64,000 bases of DNA, taken from contig NZ_JACJTD010000019.1 in the NCBI RefSeq assembly GCF_014698505.1, forward strand, positions 1-64,000, given 5' to 3'. Shown here piece by piece: positions 20,194-29,819 of the stretch. The position numbers and the translations under genes are program-made. Each line of letters starts with the position of its first letter. Position 1 is the stretch's first letter. The notes under the pieces are model-generated. The model saw only the letters and a program-made list of their open reading frames with translations, searched no databases and was not told the DNA's origin. The DNA is from Nostoc foliaceum FACHB-393. Lineage in GTDB: Bacteria; Cyanobacteriota; Cyanobacteriia; Cyanobacteriales; Nostocaceae.

Positions 20194-21429
20194 ATGGCAA
20201 CTATTAACGACAACTACCTGAAACTGAAAGCGGGTTATCTGTTTCCAGAAATTGCTCGGCGGGTGAATGCCTTTGCAGAAGCCAATCCTGATGCTAAAAT
20301 CATTCGGCTGGGTATTGGCGATGTTACCGAACCTCTGCCGGAGGCTTGCCGCACAGCTATGATTAAAGCTGTGGAAGAGATGAGCGATCGCAATACCTTT
20401 AAAGGCTACGGGCCAGAGCAAGGCTACGCTTGGTTGCGAGAGAAAATTGCCACTCACGATTTCCAAGCACGGGGAGCTGATATAGATGCTTCCGAAATCT
20501 TTATCTCCGACGGTTCCAAGTGCGACACCGGCAATATTTTGGAAATCTTTGGTCATGACAATATAATTGCCGTTACTGACCCCGTTTACCCCGTATATGT
20601 AGACACTAACGTGATGGTGGGGAATACGGGAGATGCCAACGATAAAGGCGAGTTTGAGGGTTTAGTTTATCTACCAATTACGGCTGATAACAACTTCACA
20701 GCCGAAATTCCCTCAAAAAAAGTAGATTTAATCTATCTCTGCTTTCCCAATAACCCCACTGGCGCAACTGCAACCAAGGAATATTTAAAAGCATGGGTAG
20801 ACTATGCCAAAGCTAATAACTCGATTATTTTCTTTGATGCAGCCTACGAAGCTTATATTACCGATCCGTCGATTCCACATTCAATTTATGAAATTGAAGG
20901 TGCAAGAGAAGTTGCGATCGAGTTTCGTTCCTTCTCCAAAAATGCAGGTTTTACAGGAACTCGTTGCGCGTTAACTGTGGTACCGAAGACACTCACAGGA
21001 AAAGCCGCCGATGGTTCCGATGTGGAACTATGGAAACTATGGAATCGCCGTCAGTCCACCAAATTTAATGGCGTTTCTTACATCGTCCAACGGGGAGCCG
21101 AAGCGGTTTACTCCGAAGAAGGACAGGCGCAAATCAAAGGATTAGTTAGTTTCTATCTAGAAAACGCCAAAATTATCCGCGAGAAACTCACAGCCGCCGG
21201 ATTATCAGTTTATGGTGGCGTAAATGCACCTTACGTCTGGGTGAAAACGCCTAATGGTTTATCCAGCTGGGAATTCTTTGATAAGTTACTGCAAACTGTC
21301 AACGTTGTGGGAACACCTGGTTCTGGCTTTGGTGCTGCGGGTGAAGGTTACTTCCGCATTTCGGCGTTTAACAGCCGGGAGAATGTGGAAGAGGCGATGA
21401 AGCAGATTGCCGAGAAGTTTAAAGTGTAA
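20194..21429 (+). CDS. dapL: LL-diaminopimelate aminotransferase
   Basis: A 411-residue PLP-dependent transaminase that converts tetrahydrodipicolinate directly to LL-diaminopimelate for lysine and peptidoglycan, the route used by cyanobacteria and plants. Visible motifs: [45 protein letters not shown], the PLP-lysine region [16 protein letters not shown], and [23 protein letters not shown] 20194 ([20 protein letters not shown]) gives the standard length; the open frame upstream to 20005 is repeat-derived. Confidence 0.96.
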   Translation: MATINDNYLKLKAGYLFPEIARRVNAFAEANPDAKIIRLGIGDVTEPLPEACRTAMIKAVEEMSDRNTFKGYGPEQGYAWLREKIATHDFQARGADIDASEIFISDGSKCDTGNILEIFGHDNIIAVTDPVYPVYVDTNVMVGNTGDANDKGEFEGLVYLPITADNNFTAEIPSKKVDLIYLCFPNNPTGATATKEYLKAWVDYAKANNSIIFFDAAYEAYITDPSIPHSIYEIEGAREVAIEFRSFSKNAGFTGTRCALTVVPKTLTGKAADGSDVELWKLWNRRQSTKFNGVSYIVQRGAEAVYSEEGQAQIKGLVSFYLENAKIIREKLTAAGLSVYGGVNAPYVWVKTPNGLSSWEFFDKLLQTVNVVGTPGSGFGAAGEGYFRISAFNSRENVEEAMKQIAEKFKV

Positions 21430-21466
21430 AGCGATCGCTTTTGTTAAACTCATTCTATTAGTCTAA

Positions 21467-21500
21467 AGGTTACGGTGGGCTGTATTATCCACCGCAACCT
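21467..21500. terminator. Hairpin after dapL; remaining intergenic region to 21865
   Basis: AGGTTACGGTGG (21467-21478) pairs with CCACCGCAACCT (21489-21500), 11 of 12 positions, without a T-run. It is a candidate end of the dapL transcript. The rest of the 436-bp gap is AT-rich with no recognised gene or RNA; near 21817-21848 a short AATGCTGT...ACAGCATT inverted repeat precedes the htpX-like ribosome binding site. Confidence 0.5.
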
Positions 21501-21865
21501 GATAGATAATTATTGAGATTCAGCTTACTTATATTTTGGTTATGACTGCTGCCATCCCCGTTTTTAAACCTGTTAGCCAGATGCACTGAGCACCCGGTAG
21601 CACGGTGACAATTCCAGATGTTAGCTGCCAAGAATTTGAATCTATAGATAGATGTCTTTTTATTATCTATAAATATATATTTTATCAAAAGAGCACGTAT
21701 CAAAAACAACTAAATTTTTATTTATAAAATTTAAGTAGGAAAACCGTACTTATCTGATAGGTTTTCTGTACCATATATCTAAGTTTAGCTGGATACAATC
21801 AAGATGTAGCTTAATTAATGCTGTTTTCTAGAAAATTTATACAGCATTAGCAGGAGAGCGAAAAT

Positions 21866-22735
21866 ATGGGAAATCAAGTGAAAACGGTTGCTTTGCTAGC
21901 TGCATTAAGTGGGCTTTTGATAGCTATTAGTTACTGGGTAATTGGCGGTAGTAGTGGCTTGATAATTGGAATCGGCTTGGCAGCAGTAACAAACCTGTTT
22001 TCGTGGTATCAATCAGATAAAATTGCGCTGGCAGTATACCGGGCCCAGCCTGTGAGTGAAAGGGAAGCACCAGGACTTTATCGGATGGTGCAGAAATTGA
22101 GCGATCGCGCGAACATTCCCATGCCCAAAGTTTACATTGTTCCAAGCCAAGGTGCTAACGCCTTTGCTACAGGGCGCGATCCAGAACACGCTGCTGTGGC
22201 TGTTACCGAAGGCATTTTGAATATATTGCCAGAGGATGAACTTGAAGGAGTTATCGCCCACGAACTCACCCACATTATTAATCGTGACACCCTCACACAA
22301 GCCGTTGCTGCTACTGTTGCTGGTGCTATCTCATTCCTAGCCCAAATGGTGAGTTACAGCTTATGGTTTGGCGGTGGTTCACGAGATGGTAACAGAGGTG
22401 CAAATCCTTTGGGTGTTTTATTAACAGTAATGCTTGCGCCATTGGCTGCGACGATTATTCAGCTAGCAATTTCGCGTACACGAGAATTCTCCGCTGATGC
22501 AGGTTCTGCTAGGTTAACCGGTAATCCCCGCGCCTTAGCTAGGGCATTACAACGCTTGGAAGCCTCAGCAAGGCAGATGCCTTTAAATGCCAATCCAGCT
22601 TATGAGCCGTTATTAATTATCAATTCTATCTCTGGACAGTTTATGGGTAACTTGTTCTCCAGTCACCCTGCTACAGAGGCGCGAGTTGCAGCATTGCTTA
22701 AACTAGAGCAACAACTGCCAACAACAGCTTATTAA
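21866..22735 (+). CDS. HtpX-like M48 family metalloprotease
   Basis: A 289-residue integral-membrane zinc protease. Two hydrophobic N-terminal segments (residues ~7-50) are followed by the active site HELTH (starting at H132) in GVIAHELTHIINRDT, further membrane segments (~150-195), and SRTREFSADAGSARLTGNP with the third zinc ligand. HtpX-type proteases act in membrane protein quality control. AGGAGAG lies ~7 bases before ATG 21866. Confidence 0.9.
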   Translation: MGNQVKTVALLAALSGLLIAISYWVIGGSSGLIIGIGLAAVTNLFSWYQSDKIALAVYRAQPVSEREAPGLYRMVQKLSDRANIPMPKVYIVPSQGANAFATGRDPEHAAVAVTEGILNILPEDELEGVIAHELTHIINRDTLTQAVAATVAGAISFLAQMVSYSLWFGGGSRDGNRGANPLGVLLTVMLAPLAATIIQLAISRTREFSADAGSARLTGNPRALARALQRLEASARQMPLNANPAYEPLLIINSISGQFMGNLFSSHPATEARVAALLKLEQQLPTTAY

Positions 22736-22818
22736 GCCTATCAGAATGAGTAATAATTATTAGTAGAGGGTGCAGTTTTCATCCGAAAGTAAGCTTTGCA
22801 ATTAAGGATGTTTGAACG

Positions 22819-23253
22819 ATGACTGCTAACAATATCGAATCCTTTGAAACCACAGTAATTGAATCTACAGAATCCATAGTAATTGTAGAAATCAGTTCTG
22901 AAACAGACGAATTAGTGGAAACCGAAATGGTTGGTGAAACTGATGAGGTGAAGCGCGAAACCAAAGCGCTTATTGAAGCGTTAAAAAGACGCGCTCAAGC
23001 TGAGGCTGATTCAGCAGGTACTCTCACCCGTGAAACCTATTTGAAAGTTGTGCGTCAAGCACGCGAATTGATTGAAGGCAGGAAGCTGATGGAACGCGAT
23101 CGCCTTCGCCTAGAAAACTCTTGGGCGATAATTCAGGATGAAGCTGAGAGAAACTGGCACTTAATGATGAAAGACTTAGTAGACTTCAGCTTTCGCCTGC
23201 AAAAGGCGGCTATTGCTGCTTGGGAAACCTTCAATCACCCTTACTCTCGTTAG
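22819..23253 (+). CDS. Conserved-type hypothetical protein
   Basis: A 144-residue soluble protein I do not recognise. The first ~50 residues are acidic and Thr/Ser/Glu-rich (several TES and ETDE stretches). Residues ~50-144 look helical and basic-acidic: EVKRETKALIEALKRRAQAE, LTRETYLKVVRQARELIEG, then a Trp-containing helix (NSWAIIQDEAERNWHLMMKD). It lies 83 bp downstream of the HtpX-like gene on the same strand. Coding bias and a clean start support it as a gene. Confidence 0.7.
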   Translation: MTANNIESFETTVIESTESIVIVEISSETDELVETEMVGETDEVKRETKALIEALKRRAQAEADSAGTLTRETYLKVVRQARELIEGRKLMERDRLRLENSWAIIQDEAERNWHLMMKDLVDFSFRLQKAAIAAWETFNHPYSR

Positions 23254-23260
23254 TTCGACG

Positions 23261-23350
23261 AACCTCTCTCTGTCTTGAATTAAAGTTCAAGTCTGTCCCT
23301 CTCCGAGTCGGAGAGGGACAGGTTTTGCGTACTAAAACCTCTTAGTGGTC
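23261..23350. repeat. MITE-like palindromic element, copy A
   Basis: A 90-bp element with an inner perfect 10-bp stem CCCTCTCCGA/TCGGAGAGGG, a CTTGAA...TTCAAG palindrome and AACCTCTC / GGTC ends. A related copy is at 60885-60973. Both lie after a gene end and are followed by a T-run, so they may double as terminators. Confidence 0.75.
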
Positions 23351-23414
23351 TTTTTATATAATTTTCTGTCACGGATAAGATAAAGGAGTAACATAGCTCC
23401 TCACGCAAGTAGCA

Positions 23415-24695
23415 ATGACTTCAACCCTACGGAAACTTCCTCGTCTTAATACCCCAACCCTGCATCAGTTGCCCAATGGTTTGACAATCATAGCGGAGCA
23501 GATGCCAGTTGAAGCTGTAAACCTAAACTTATGGATTAAAGTTGGTTCAGCCGTAGAATCTGATGCCATTAACGGCATGGCTCACTTTTTAGAGCATATG
23601 ATTTTTAAGGGAACAGAACGACTGGCTAGCGGTGAGTTTGAACGTCGAATTGAAGAACGGGGTGCTGTTACCAATGCCGCTACTAGCCAAGACTATACTC
23701 ACTACTATATAACCACTGCCCCCAAAGATTTTGCCGAGCTTGCTCCACTACAAATAGATGTAGTATCAAATGCTAGTATTCCTGATGATGCTTTTGAACG
23801 TGAGCGATTAGTAGTTTTAGAAGAAATTAGGCGTTCAGAGGATAATCCCCAACGGCGTACATTTCGACGAGCAATGGAGACAGCCTTTGATGAACTACCT
23901 TATCGCCGTGCGGTATTGGGGCCAGAATCGGTGATTGCCGAACTTAAACCCCAGCAGATGCGTGATTTTCATACTAGTTGGTATCAACCCCAGTCAATTA
24001 CTGCTGTAGCTGTGGGCAATTTGCCTGTGGAAGAATTAATTGCGATCATTGCTGAAGGATTTACAAAAGCTCATCAAACTCAGTACTCACCACTCCCTAC
24101 TCACGACTCACCCCTAAATCCTGAGTCACCATTTACAGAGATTGTGCGTCGAGAATTTGTAGATGAAAGTCTCCAGCAAGCAAGGCTAGTGATGGTTTGG
24201 CGGGTTCCAGGAATGGTTCAGTTAGATCGCACCTATGGACTGGATGTTTTAGCCGGAATTTTGGGACACGGACGGACATCAAGGCTGGTGAGGGATTTAA
24301 GAGAAGAACGGGGATTGGTTTCTTCAATTTCTGTGAGCAACATGAGCAATCAGCTGCAAGGGATATTTTATATTTCAGCTAAATGTGCAGTAGAAAATTT
24401 AGCACAAGTAGAGGATGCGATCGCTCAACACATTCGCAAAGTCCAAACCGAGTTAGTCACAGAATTAGAAATTGCCCGTGTGCGGCGGCGAGTAGCGAAC
24501 AGATTTATTTTTGGCAACGAAACACCAAGCGATCGCACTGGGTTATATGGTTACTATCATTCCTTGGTGGGAGATTTAGAACCCGCCTTTAACTACCCAG
24601 ATCATATTCAGAGCCAAGATGCAACTGACTTGATGCAAGCAGCCAAAGAGTATCTTTCTCCAGATGCTTATGGTGTAGTTGTCGTCAAGCCGTAA
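23415..24695 (+). CDS. M16 family zinc peptidase (pitrilysin-like)
   Basis: A 426-residue insulinase-like peptidase. The inverted zinc motif HxxEH is present as AHFLEHMIFKGT (H57, H61), with the downstream region ERLVVLEEIRRSEDNP carrying the expected glutamate. The C-terminal half is the inactive M16 repeat. No signal peptide is visible. The start is ATG 23415. Confidence 0.9.
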   Translation: MTSTLRKLPRLNTPTLHQLPNGLTIIAEQMPVEAVNLNLWIKVGSAVESDAINGMAHFLEHMIFKGTERLASGEFERRIEERGAVTNAATSQDYTHYYITTAPKDFAELAPLQIDVVSNASIPDDAFERERLVVLEEIRRSEDNPQRRTFRRAMETAFDELPYRRAVLGPESVIAELKPQQMRDFHTSWYQPQSITAVAVGNLPVEELIAIIAEGFTKAHQTQYSPLPTHDSPLNPESPFTEIVRREFVDESLQQARLVMVWRVPGMVQLDRTYGLDVLAGILGHGRTSRLVRDLREERGLVSSISVSNMSNQLQGIFYISAKCAVENLAQVEDAIAQHIRKVQTELVTELEIARVRRRVANRFIFGNETPSDRTGLYGYYHSLVGDLEPAFNYPDHIQSQDATDLMQAAKEYLSPDAYGVVVVKP

Positions 24696-24716
24696 ATGAA
24701 AAATGGGGAATGGGGC

Positions 24717-24845
24717 ATAGAGAATAGACAAGGGAGACAAGGAAGAGGGGGGAGACAAGGAAGAGACTTGTTCCATAATTCCTCCTTGTCCTCCTTGTCC
24801 CCCTTGTCCCCCTTGCTCTCTGCTCCCCCTGCTCCCTCATCCCCA
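24717..24845. repeat. Second polypurine/polypyrimidine inverted-repeat island
   Basis: GACAAGG(G/A)AG purine repeats followed by CCCTTGTCC pyrimidine repeats, closely matching 20009-20146. It separates the M16 peptidase from the fructosamine kinase and creates a false upstream extension of the kinase frame. Confidence 0.85.
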
Positions 24846-24860
24846 CTCCCCAATTTAACA

Positions 24861-25724
24861 ATGTGGACTCAAATCGATGCTCAAATTAGCCAGGTGACTG
24901 GCGAAAAATTTAAGAGTCAGCAACGGCGAACAGTTGGTGGCGGGTGCATCAACCAAGGTTATGCTGTTTCCAATGGTGAGATAACCTACTTCCTTAAGAT
25001 TAACCAAGCATCCGAAGCTGCGATGTTTGAGGCTGAGGCAATGGGTTTAAAGGAAATGCTCGCAACAGCTAGTATTCGCGTCCCAAATCCTATTTGCTGG
25101 GGTGTAGCTGAGAATTCTAGCTACATCGTGCTGGAATGGTTAGAACTTGCTAGCGGTAACAGCAATTCGTGGGAAGAGATGGGGCGCAAGTTGGCGGCGA
25201 TGCATAAAGCTAGCAGTAGCCAAGGTTTTGGTTGGAAAATTAACAATACCATTGGTTCCACGCTCCAAATCAATACTTGGACAGCAGACTGGACAGAATT
25301 TTATATTAAACATCGCCTGGGTTATCAATTTCAGTTGGCAAGGCGACGGGGAGGAAATTTCCCCTCTTCAGAAAAATTACTAGCTGCCATCCCTGAACTA
25401 TTAGCAGCACACCAGGTGCAACCTTCTTTAGTACATGGCGATTTATGGGGTGGAAATGCTGGGTGTACTAACTCAGGAGAACCTGTGATTTTTGATCCAG
25501 CAACTTATTTTGGCGATCGCGAAGTTGATATTGCCATGACAGAATTGTTTGGTGGGTTCCCCGCAGCGTTTTACAAAGGTTATAACGAAGTCTTTCCTTT
25601 AGATGCAGGCTATGAGCAAAGAAAAACGCTCTATAACCTATATCACATTTTGAATCACTTCAATTTATTTGGCGGCGGTTATGCTTCCCAGGCAAACCGG
25701 ATGATTGACCAGATTTTGCGCTAA
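24861..25724 (+). CDS. Fructosamine-3-kinase family protein
   Basis: A 287-residue kinase of the fructosamine/ketosamine-3-kinase family, which phosphorylates glycated amines and so helps to remove sugars from proteins. Visible: the nucleotide-loop region VGGGCINQGYAV, YFLKINQAS, the catalytic loop VHGDLWGGNAG, and VIFDPATYFGDREVDIAMTELFGG. ATG 24861 (MWTQIDAQI) gives the family length; upstream codons are repeat-derived. Confidence 0.92.
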   Translation: MWTQIDAQISQVTGEKFKSQQRRTVGGGCINQGYAVSNGEITYFLKINQASEAAMFEAEAMGLKEMLATASIRVPNPICWGVAENSSYIVLEWLELASGNSNSWEEMGRKLAAMHKASSSQGFGWKINNTIGSTLQINTWTADWTEFYIKHRLGYQFQLARRRGGNFPSSEKLLAAIPELLAAHQVQPSLVHGDLWGGNAGCTNSGEPVIFDPATYFGDREVDIAMTELFGGFPAAFYKGYNEVFPLDAGYEQRKTLYNLYHILNHFNLFGGGYASQANRMIDQILR

Positions 25725-25775
25725 GTAAAGCATTTCATTAATTCGTAGCGAATTCAATTTGGCAATACCCGACAA

Positions 25776-25925
25776 TATAGCGGTTCTCAATTGCGTGAAA
25801 TACAAACTTAACCCCCAGCCCCTTCCCTGCAAGGTAAGGGGAGTAAGCCTCAAAGCCTCTCTCCTTTTAGGAGAGAGGTTTGGAGAGAGGTCAAAATGTA
25901 TTGCATTCAAACGAGAAGCGCTATA
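25776..25925. mobile_element. 150-bp MITE-like element with ~30-bp imperfect terminal inverted repeats
   Basis: The left end TATAGCGGTTCTC... (25776 onward) and the right end ...GAGAAGCGCTATA (to 25925) are imperfect inverted repeats (about 22 of 30 positions). The interior holds a C-rich/G-rich module ending in GAGAGAGGTC, also seen at 52828-52908 and 57100-57197. No ORF. It abuts the minisatellite at 25925. Confidence 0.65.
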
Positions 25926-26130
25926 TGCATCGGCTTGCCTTGTTAATGCATCGGCTTGCATTGTTAATGCATCAGGTTGCATTGTTAATGCATCGGCTTG
26001 CATTGTTAATGCATCAGCTTGCATTGTTAATGCATCGGCTTGCATTGTTAATGCATCGGCTTGCATTGTTAATGCATCGGCTTGCCTTATTAATGCATCG
26101 GCTTGCCTTATTAATGCATCGGCTTGCATT
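25925..26130. repeat. 21-bp minisatellite, nine full units and one partial
   Basis: Units start at 25925 and every 21 bp up to 26114, with core ATGCATCGGCTTGCATTGTT and slight variation. Like the array at 5999-6208 the period is 21 bp, so both strands are open in several frames (ADALTMQ and LMHRLAL type peptides). I see no sign that it is translated. Between 26131 and 26411 only a C-rich CCCCCTGCC tract (~26305-26325) stands out. Confidence 0.95.
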
Positions 26131-26411
26131 AAAAACATTACGCTTTTACGCAAAACTTTACTGAGTATAGGATTGCAGAAACACCCGATTGCTCGAATCA
26201 CTGCTGCAAATTACCACTTCTCTGACTCTGAAAGAACGCCTTAAGTAAGTCGGCACAATAAAACCAAACTGTGTGAAGAAAAGTAAACAAGGCTCAAACT
26301 CTTTCTCCCCCTGCCCCCTGCCCCCTGCCTTTTTCCAACGATAATTATTTACGCCAACCTACTTAATAGGTGAGAAAAAATAGAAGGGTGGTTATTTCTT
26401 GGAGACTGATG

Positions 26412-26732
26412 CTACCTTAAAGCCACCATTTGATTCACCATCACCGCCAATGCCAGCATACCCAAAATCGTCATTAATCCCGCCGGCATAAACTTGCGTG
26501 TTTTAGCCAATCTAAATGCAAAGACGACTACTAAAACGGCAGTAACTAACACTGCTAAAATCGAACCCCAGGTTTGTCCTTGGAGTTGAAAGTAAGCGGC
26601 AAGTATTAATAATAAACCGCTAATGCTACCACTTAGGAGCGAAACCTTACTTTTAGCCTGAATGTAACCAATGATGCCACCAGCAATTGCTAATATGCCG
26701 TAGGCAAAAGCAGCAATTATACTTAAATTCAT
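26412..26732 (-). CDS. TMEM14-family small membrane protein
   Basis: A 106-residue protein with four hydrophobic segments covering most of its length, including IAAFAYGILAIAGGIIGYIQA and GLLLILAAYFQL, with K/R in the loops. It fits the TMEM14 (UPF0136) family found in cyanobacteria and chloroplasts, where plant members export fatty acids from plastids. Function in cyanobacteria is unproven. The start is ATG 26732. Confidence 0.85.
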   Translation of the reverse strand: MNLSIIAAFAYGILAIAGGIIGYIQAKSKVSLLSGSISGLLLILAAYFQLQGQTWGSILAVLVTAVLVVVFAFRLAKTRKFMPAGLMTILGMLALAVMVNQMVALR

Positions 26733-26839
26733 TGTTAAAACCTATGTAGATTTTGACTTTACTGCCAAGGTCAGCAGACAATTTACCATAGCTATTTAGC
26801 TATACCACACAGTTAATTGATGGAAATCAAGCGATACTA

Positions 26840-28174
26840 ATGGCAAGTTCTTCCTCATATACAAAGGTTCAATATCTCCAACGCCAAGCAGCGTCACTTT
26901 TACTGTACCAGTCTGTTCTCCAAAGCGAAGTAGGGATGGCATTTCTGGAACTGTTGCAAGCTATACGTTACACTGATGCCGATGCACGGGGTTCTCTCCA
27001 AGCCTACGGCAGTTACTTCCACGCTTTGGCTGCTAGAAATGAAAATTGGGAAGACTATTTAATTACTCAACTTCTCTTGTCTAAGAATCCTTTTACAAAG
27101 CTGGCTGAAGTGCAAGAATTTGATGATTTGCCTCCAGCTTTAATAGCAGCAGTTCGCCATGATTTACAAATATTGCAAAGTCTCTATGAATGTAGCAGCG
27201 CTTCTTTAAGTGAATGGATACAAGGTGTAGCTCACATGCCGATTTCACCAGTAGTGTGGTATAAAGAGCAAGAATTCGTAGGAGGAGAGACAAAGTTCGC
27301 TACGTATCTACAACAGTTAGACAATTGGGGTGATGCTGTAGAAGAGTTAGCAGCTTATTATCGGCAATGTGGCTCTGGTTTATTTGCAGAATATCGCGCT
27401 TTACGCTGGCAAGCTGGCCAGTTTATTGGTATTCGGTATTCTGATCCAATTAAGCTGAGTGCGCTTGTAGGTTACGAGTCTCAAAGAGATGCTTTGCTGA
27501 AAAATACAGAGTTTTTATTATCAGGAGAAATGGCACTACATGTATTACTTTACGGTAGTCGGGGTTCTGGCAAATCTTCTTTGGTGAAATCTTTGTTAAA
27601 TGAATATAGCAATCGCAGCCTTCGCTTATTGGAAGTGGCAAAATCTGATTTAAAAGACCTACCAGAAATTGTGGAACATTTACGGGGAGTATCACAAAAA
27701 TTTATCATCTTTGTCGATGATCTTTCCTTTGAAGAAGATGATGATGCCTTTAAAGCGCTCAAGGTAGTTTTAGAAGGTAATTTAACCGCGCGTCCGCAAA
27801 ATGTAGTTGTATATGCTACTTCCAATCGCCGCCACCTGATTCGGGAGTTTTTTGTAGATAGACCTACCCCCAAGGATAACGACGAAATCCATGCCTGGGA
27901 TACGATGCAGGAGAAACTTTCGTTTAGCGATCGCTTTGGTTTAACCTTGACCTTTGAACCAGCCGATCAGAAAACTTATTTAAAAATTGTACAACATCTA
28001 GCCGCCCAAGCTGAAATTAATATTACCCAAGAAGATTTAGAATTTCAAGCATTACAATGGGCAACTCGCCATAATGGTCGTTCTGGACGTACAGCACGGC
28101 AGTTTGTTGATTTTTTAAAAGCAGATTTAAAACTATTTAATGTAAATAAGGATACATCAAAAAGTTCAGGTTAA
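26840..28174 (+). CDS. DUF815-family AAA-like ATPase
   Basis: A 444-residue ATP-binding protein. An N-terminal helical region of ~210 residues precedes a DUF815 P-loop domain: Walker A LLYGSRGSGKSSLVKSLL, Walker B IIFVDDLSFEEDD, then VVVYATSNRRHLIREFF and EKLSFSDRFGLTLTFEPADQ, all diagnostic of the family. The biological role is unknown. It starts an ATPase-rich cluster with the TerB-C and DUF2791 genes. The start is ATG 26840. Confidence 0.9.
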   Translation: MASSSSYTKVQYLQRQAASLLLYQSVLQSEVGMAFLELLQAIRYTDADARGSLQAYGSYFHALAARNENWEDYLITQLLLSKNPFTKLAEVQEFDDLPPALIAAVRHDLQILQSLYECSSASLSEWIQGVAHMPISPVVWYKEQEFVGGETKFATYLQQLDNWGDAVEELAAYYRQCGSGLFAEYRALRWQAGQFIGIRYSDPIKLSALVGYESQRDALLKNTEFLLSGEMALHVLLYGSRGSGKSSLVKSLLNEYSNRSLRLLEVAKSDLKDLPEIVEHLRGVSQKFIIFVDDLSFEEDDDAFKALKVVLEGNLTARPQNVVVYATSNRRHLIREFFVDRPTPKDNDEIHAWDTMQEKLSFSDRFGLTLTFEPADQKTYLKIVQHLAAQAEINITQEDLEFQALQWATRHNGRSGRTARQFVDFLKADLKLFNVNKDTSKSSG

Positions 28175-28385
28175 AATTAGTTCATTAATGATTGCACTTT
28201 TTTGTTACTTACAGAACAATGTTATGCACCAATAATCACAATTAAAGATTTTAGAACGACTATGATACCAACTTGGGAAAAAATGTCTTGTTTCAACAAA
28301 CATAGCAACGGATTGGAAACCGCTTTTATTAAGTCTTTCTCTATCGTCTTGTAGAGAAGCAGGGCGTAGCCCATTGCGAATTAGT

Positions 28386-29723
28386 ATGAGACTTACTTGT
28401 TCTGATAATTTAAATCCGCTAAAAACCAGCAATATGCAATCAGTAATGATCAGCAATCGATTTATATTAGGCATAGTTGCCTTTAGTGTGAGTTTTGGAC
28501 TTAGCCTCGTCCCAAACTGGGATTTTAATAAAGCCTTTCTCACAGGTTTAATCACTGCCGTTACTATCTATGCAGCAGCATTATTCGTAGATAAGCGACG
28601 CAGAAATTATGAAATGTTTATTTTAGGTTCTCTCCGCAAGCGAATTAAAGAAATGGAGGAATTGAAAGCTCGCGTTGTCAGAGAAATAAACCAAATCGAA
28701 GAACATCATAATTTATTATATTCAGAGTCACAACAACTGCAAAATCAAGTCACAGAAAGCCGTAATCAAAGGGATAGTTTACATCGAGAATTAAGAACAT
28801 TTGCCGGACAAAAAAAACAGTTAGAAACTGAAATCGGTAGCCTGCAAACTGAAATTAATAACTTGCAGAAAAATCAAGCAGAATTGAACAACGCTTTTTC
28901 TGTCCTGACAGCAGAAAAGCGCCGTCTAGAGTCAAATTGTAATGTATCTCGCAGTGAAATCACCCATTTGCAAAGTCAAATTTCGGAACTTCAGCAGGAG
29001 AAACAAGAAATTGAAAGCAATTTAACTCTTTTAGGCAGACTCAAACCCCAATTAGAAGAAAAACTCTACGAATTGAGAATTGCAATTCAAGAGTTAGAAG
29101 TTGAGACAACCCAAAAAAATCAATTACTAGTAGCGACAAAAACCGAAAGAGAAAATATCCAAGCTATCCTAAATGCTTCACAAACTCAACTCGCAGAACA
29201 AAAAGCTGAATTACAGCAGTTGCAAGGGCAAATTTCATTGTTGCAAGAAGAACGAGATTTATTGCAAAATCAAGTATGGGAATTACTTCAACAAATAGAA
29301 ACATTCAATCCAGAACCTTTGTCTGATAATTCCCAAGAAAATGATAATGAGTTGTTTCCTTTTTCTGAAATAATGGAAACTACAGAAATCAAAAACACTT
29401 CGGAAGTTGATATATCAGATAACCTACCTGAAGAATGGACTAATTTTTTAGAAAATCTCCCAGTATACGAACTAGAAGTATTAAAAGCTATAGTCAAAGA
29501 AGATAATCCTAAGGCTGCTATTAAAAAAATTGCCGAAGCAAATATCACTATGCCGAATTTATTAATCGATTCTATAAATGAACGAGCAAATGATACTATT
29601 GGTGAATTAATAATTGATTCCAATTCTGAAAGCCCAGAAGTTTATCATGAGTATATGACGCATGTCAAAAAAATGATTTCTGTGTATGAAGACCTCATGG
29701 CTAGACATGCTTCATCAAATTAA
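28386..29723 (+). CDS. Membrane-anchored coiled-coil protein with C-terminal TerB-C domain
   Basis: About 445 residues. Two hydrophobic segments near the N-terminus (FILGIVAFSVSFGLSLVPNW and FLTGLITAVTIYAAALFV) precede a ~230-residue coiled coil. The end (PEEWTNFLENLPVYELEVLK...YHEYMTHVKKM) resembles the TerB-C domain. Proteins of this kind are encoded beside DUF2791 ATPases in predicted Ter-related stress or defence operons, as here. The start is uncertain: ATG 28386, 28434 or 28446; none has a good ribosome binding site. Confidence 0.75.
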   Translation: MRLTCSDNLNPLKTSNMQSVMISNRFILGIVAFSVSFGLSLVPNWDFNKAFLTGLITAVTIYAAALFVDKRRRNYEMFILGSLRKRIKEMEELKARVVREINQIEEHHNLLYSESQQLQNQVTESRNQRDSLHRELRTFAGQKKQLETEIGSLQTEINNLQKNQAELNNAFSVLTAEKRRLESNCNVSRSEITHLQSQISELQQEKQEIESNLTLLGRLKPQLEEKLYELRIAIQELEVETTQKNQLLVATKTERENIQAILNASQTQLAEQKAELQQLQGQISLLQEERDLLQNQVWELLQQIETFNPEPLSDNSQENDNELFPFSEIMETTEIKNTSEVDISDNLPEEWTNFLENLPVYELEVLKAIVKEDNPKAAIKKIAEANITMPNLLIDSINERANDTIGELIIDSNSESPEVYHEYMTHVKKMISVYEDLMARHASSN

Positions 29724-29819
29724 ATTATTATTGCCGTCGTAAGATTAGTAGTAAGGTGAATATCTACCTTACCTACTTGCTGCGTACTTCTGCGTTTAGA
29801 ATAAAGTAAAGTTTAATAC

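Noticed and set aside
21501-21865. Possible tRNA or small RNA in the dapL-htpX gap
   Set aside because: No cloverleaf, no TTC-type T-loop and no conserved structure could be found by eye.
24696-24860. N-terminal extension of the fructosamine kinase
   Set aside because: Repeat-derived sequence; ATG 24861 gives the family length.
25665-26244. Open frames through the second 21-bp array (ADALTMQ and LMHRLAL peptides)
   Set aside because: Same reason; the frames also run into the MITE and the fructosamine kinase gene on the other strand.
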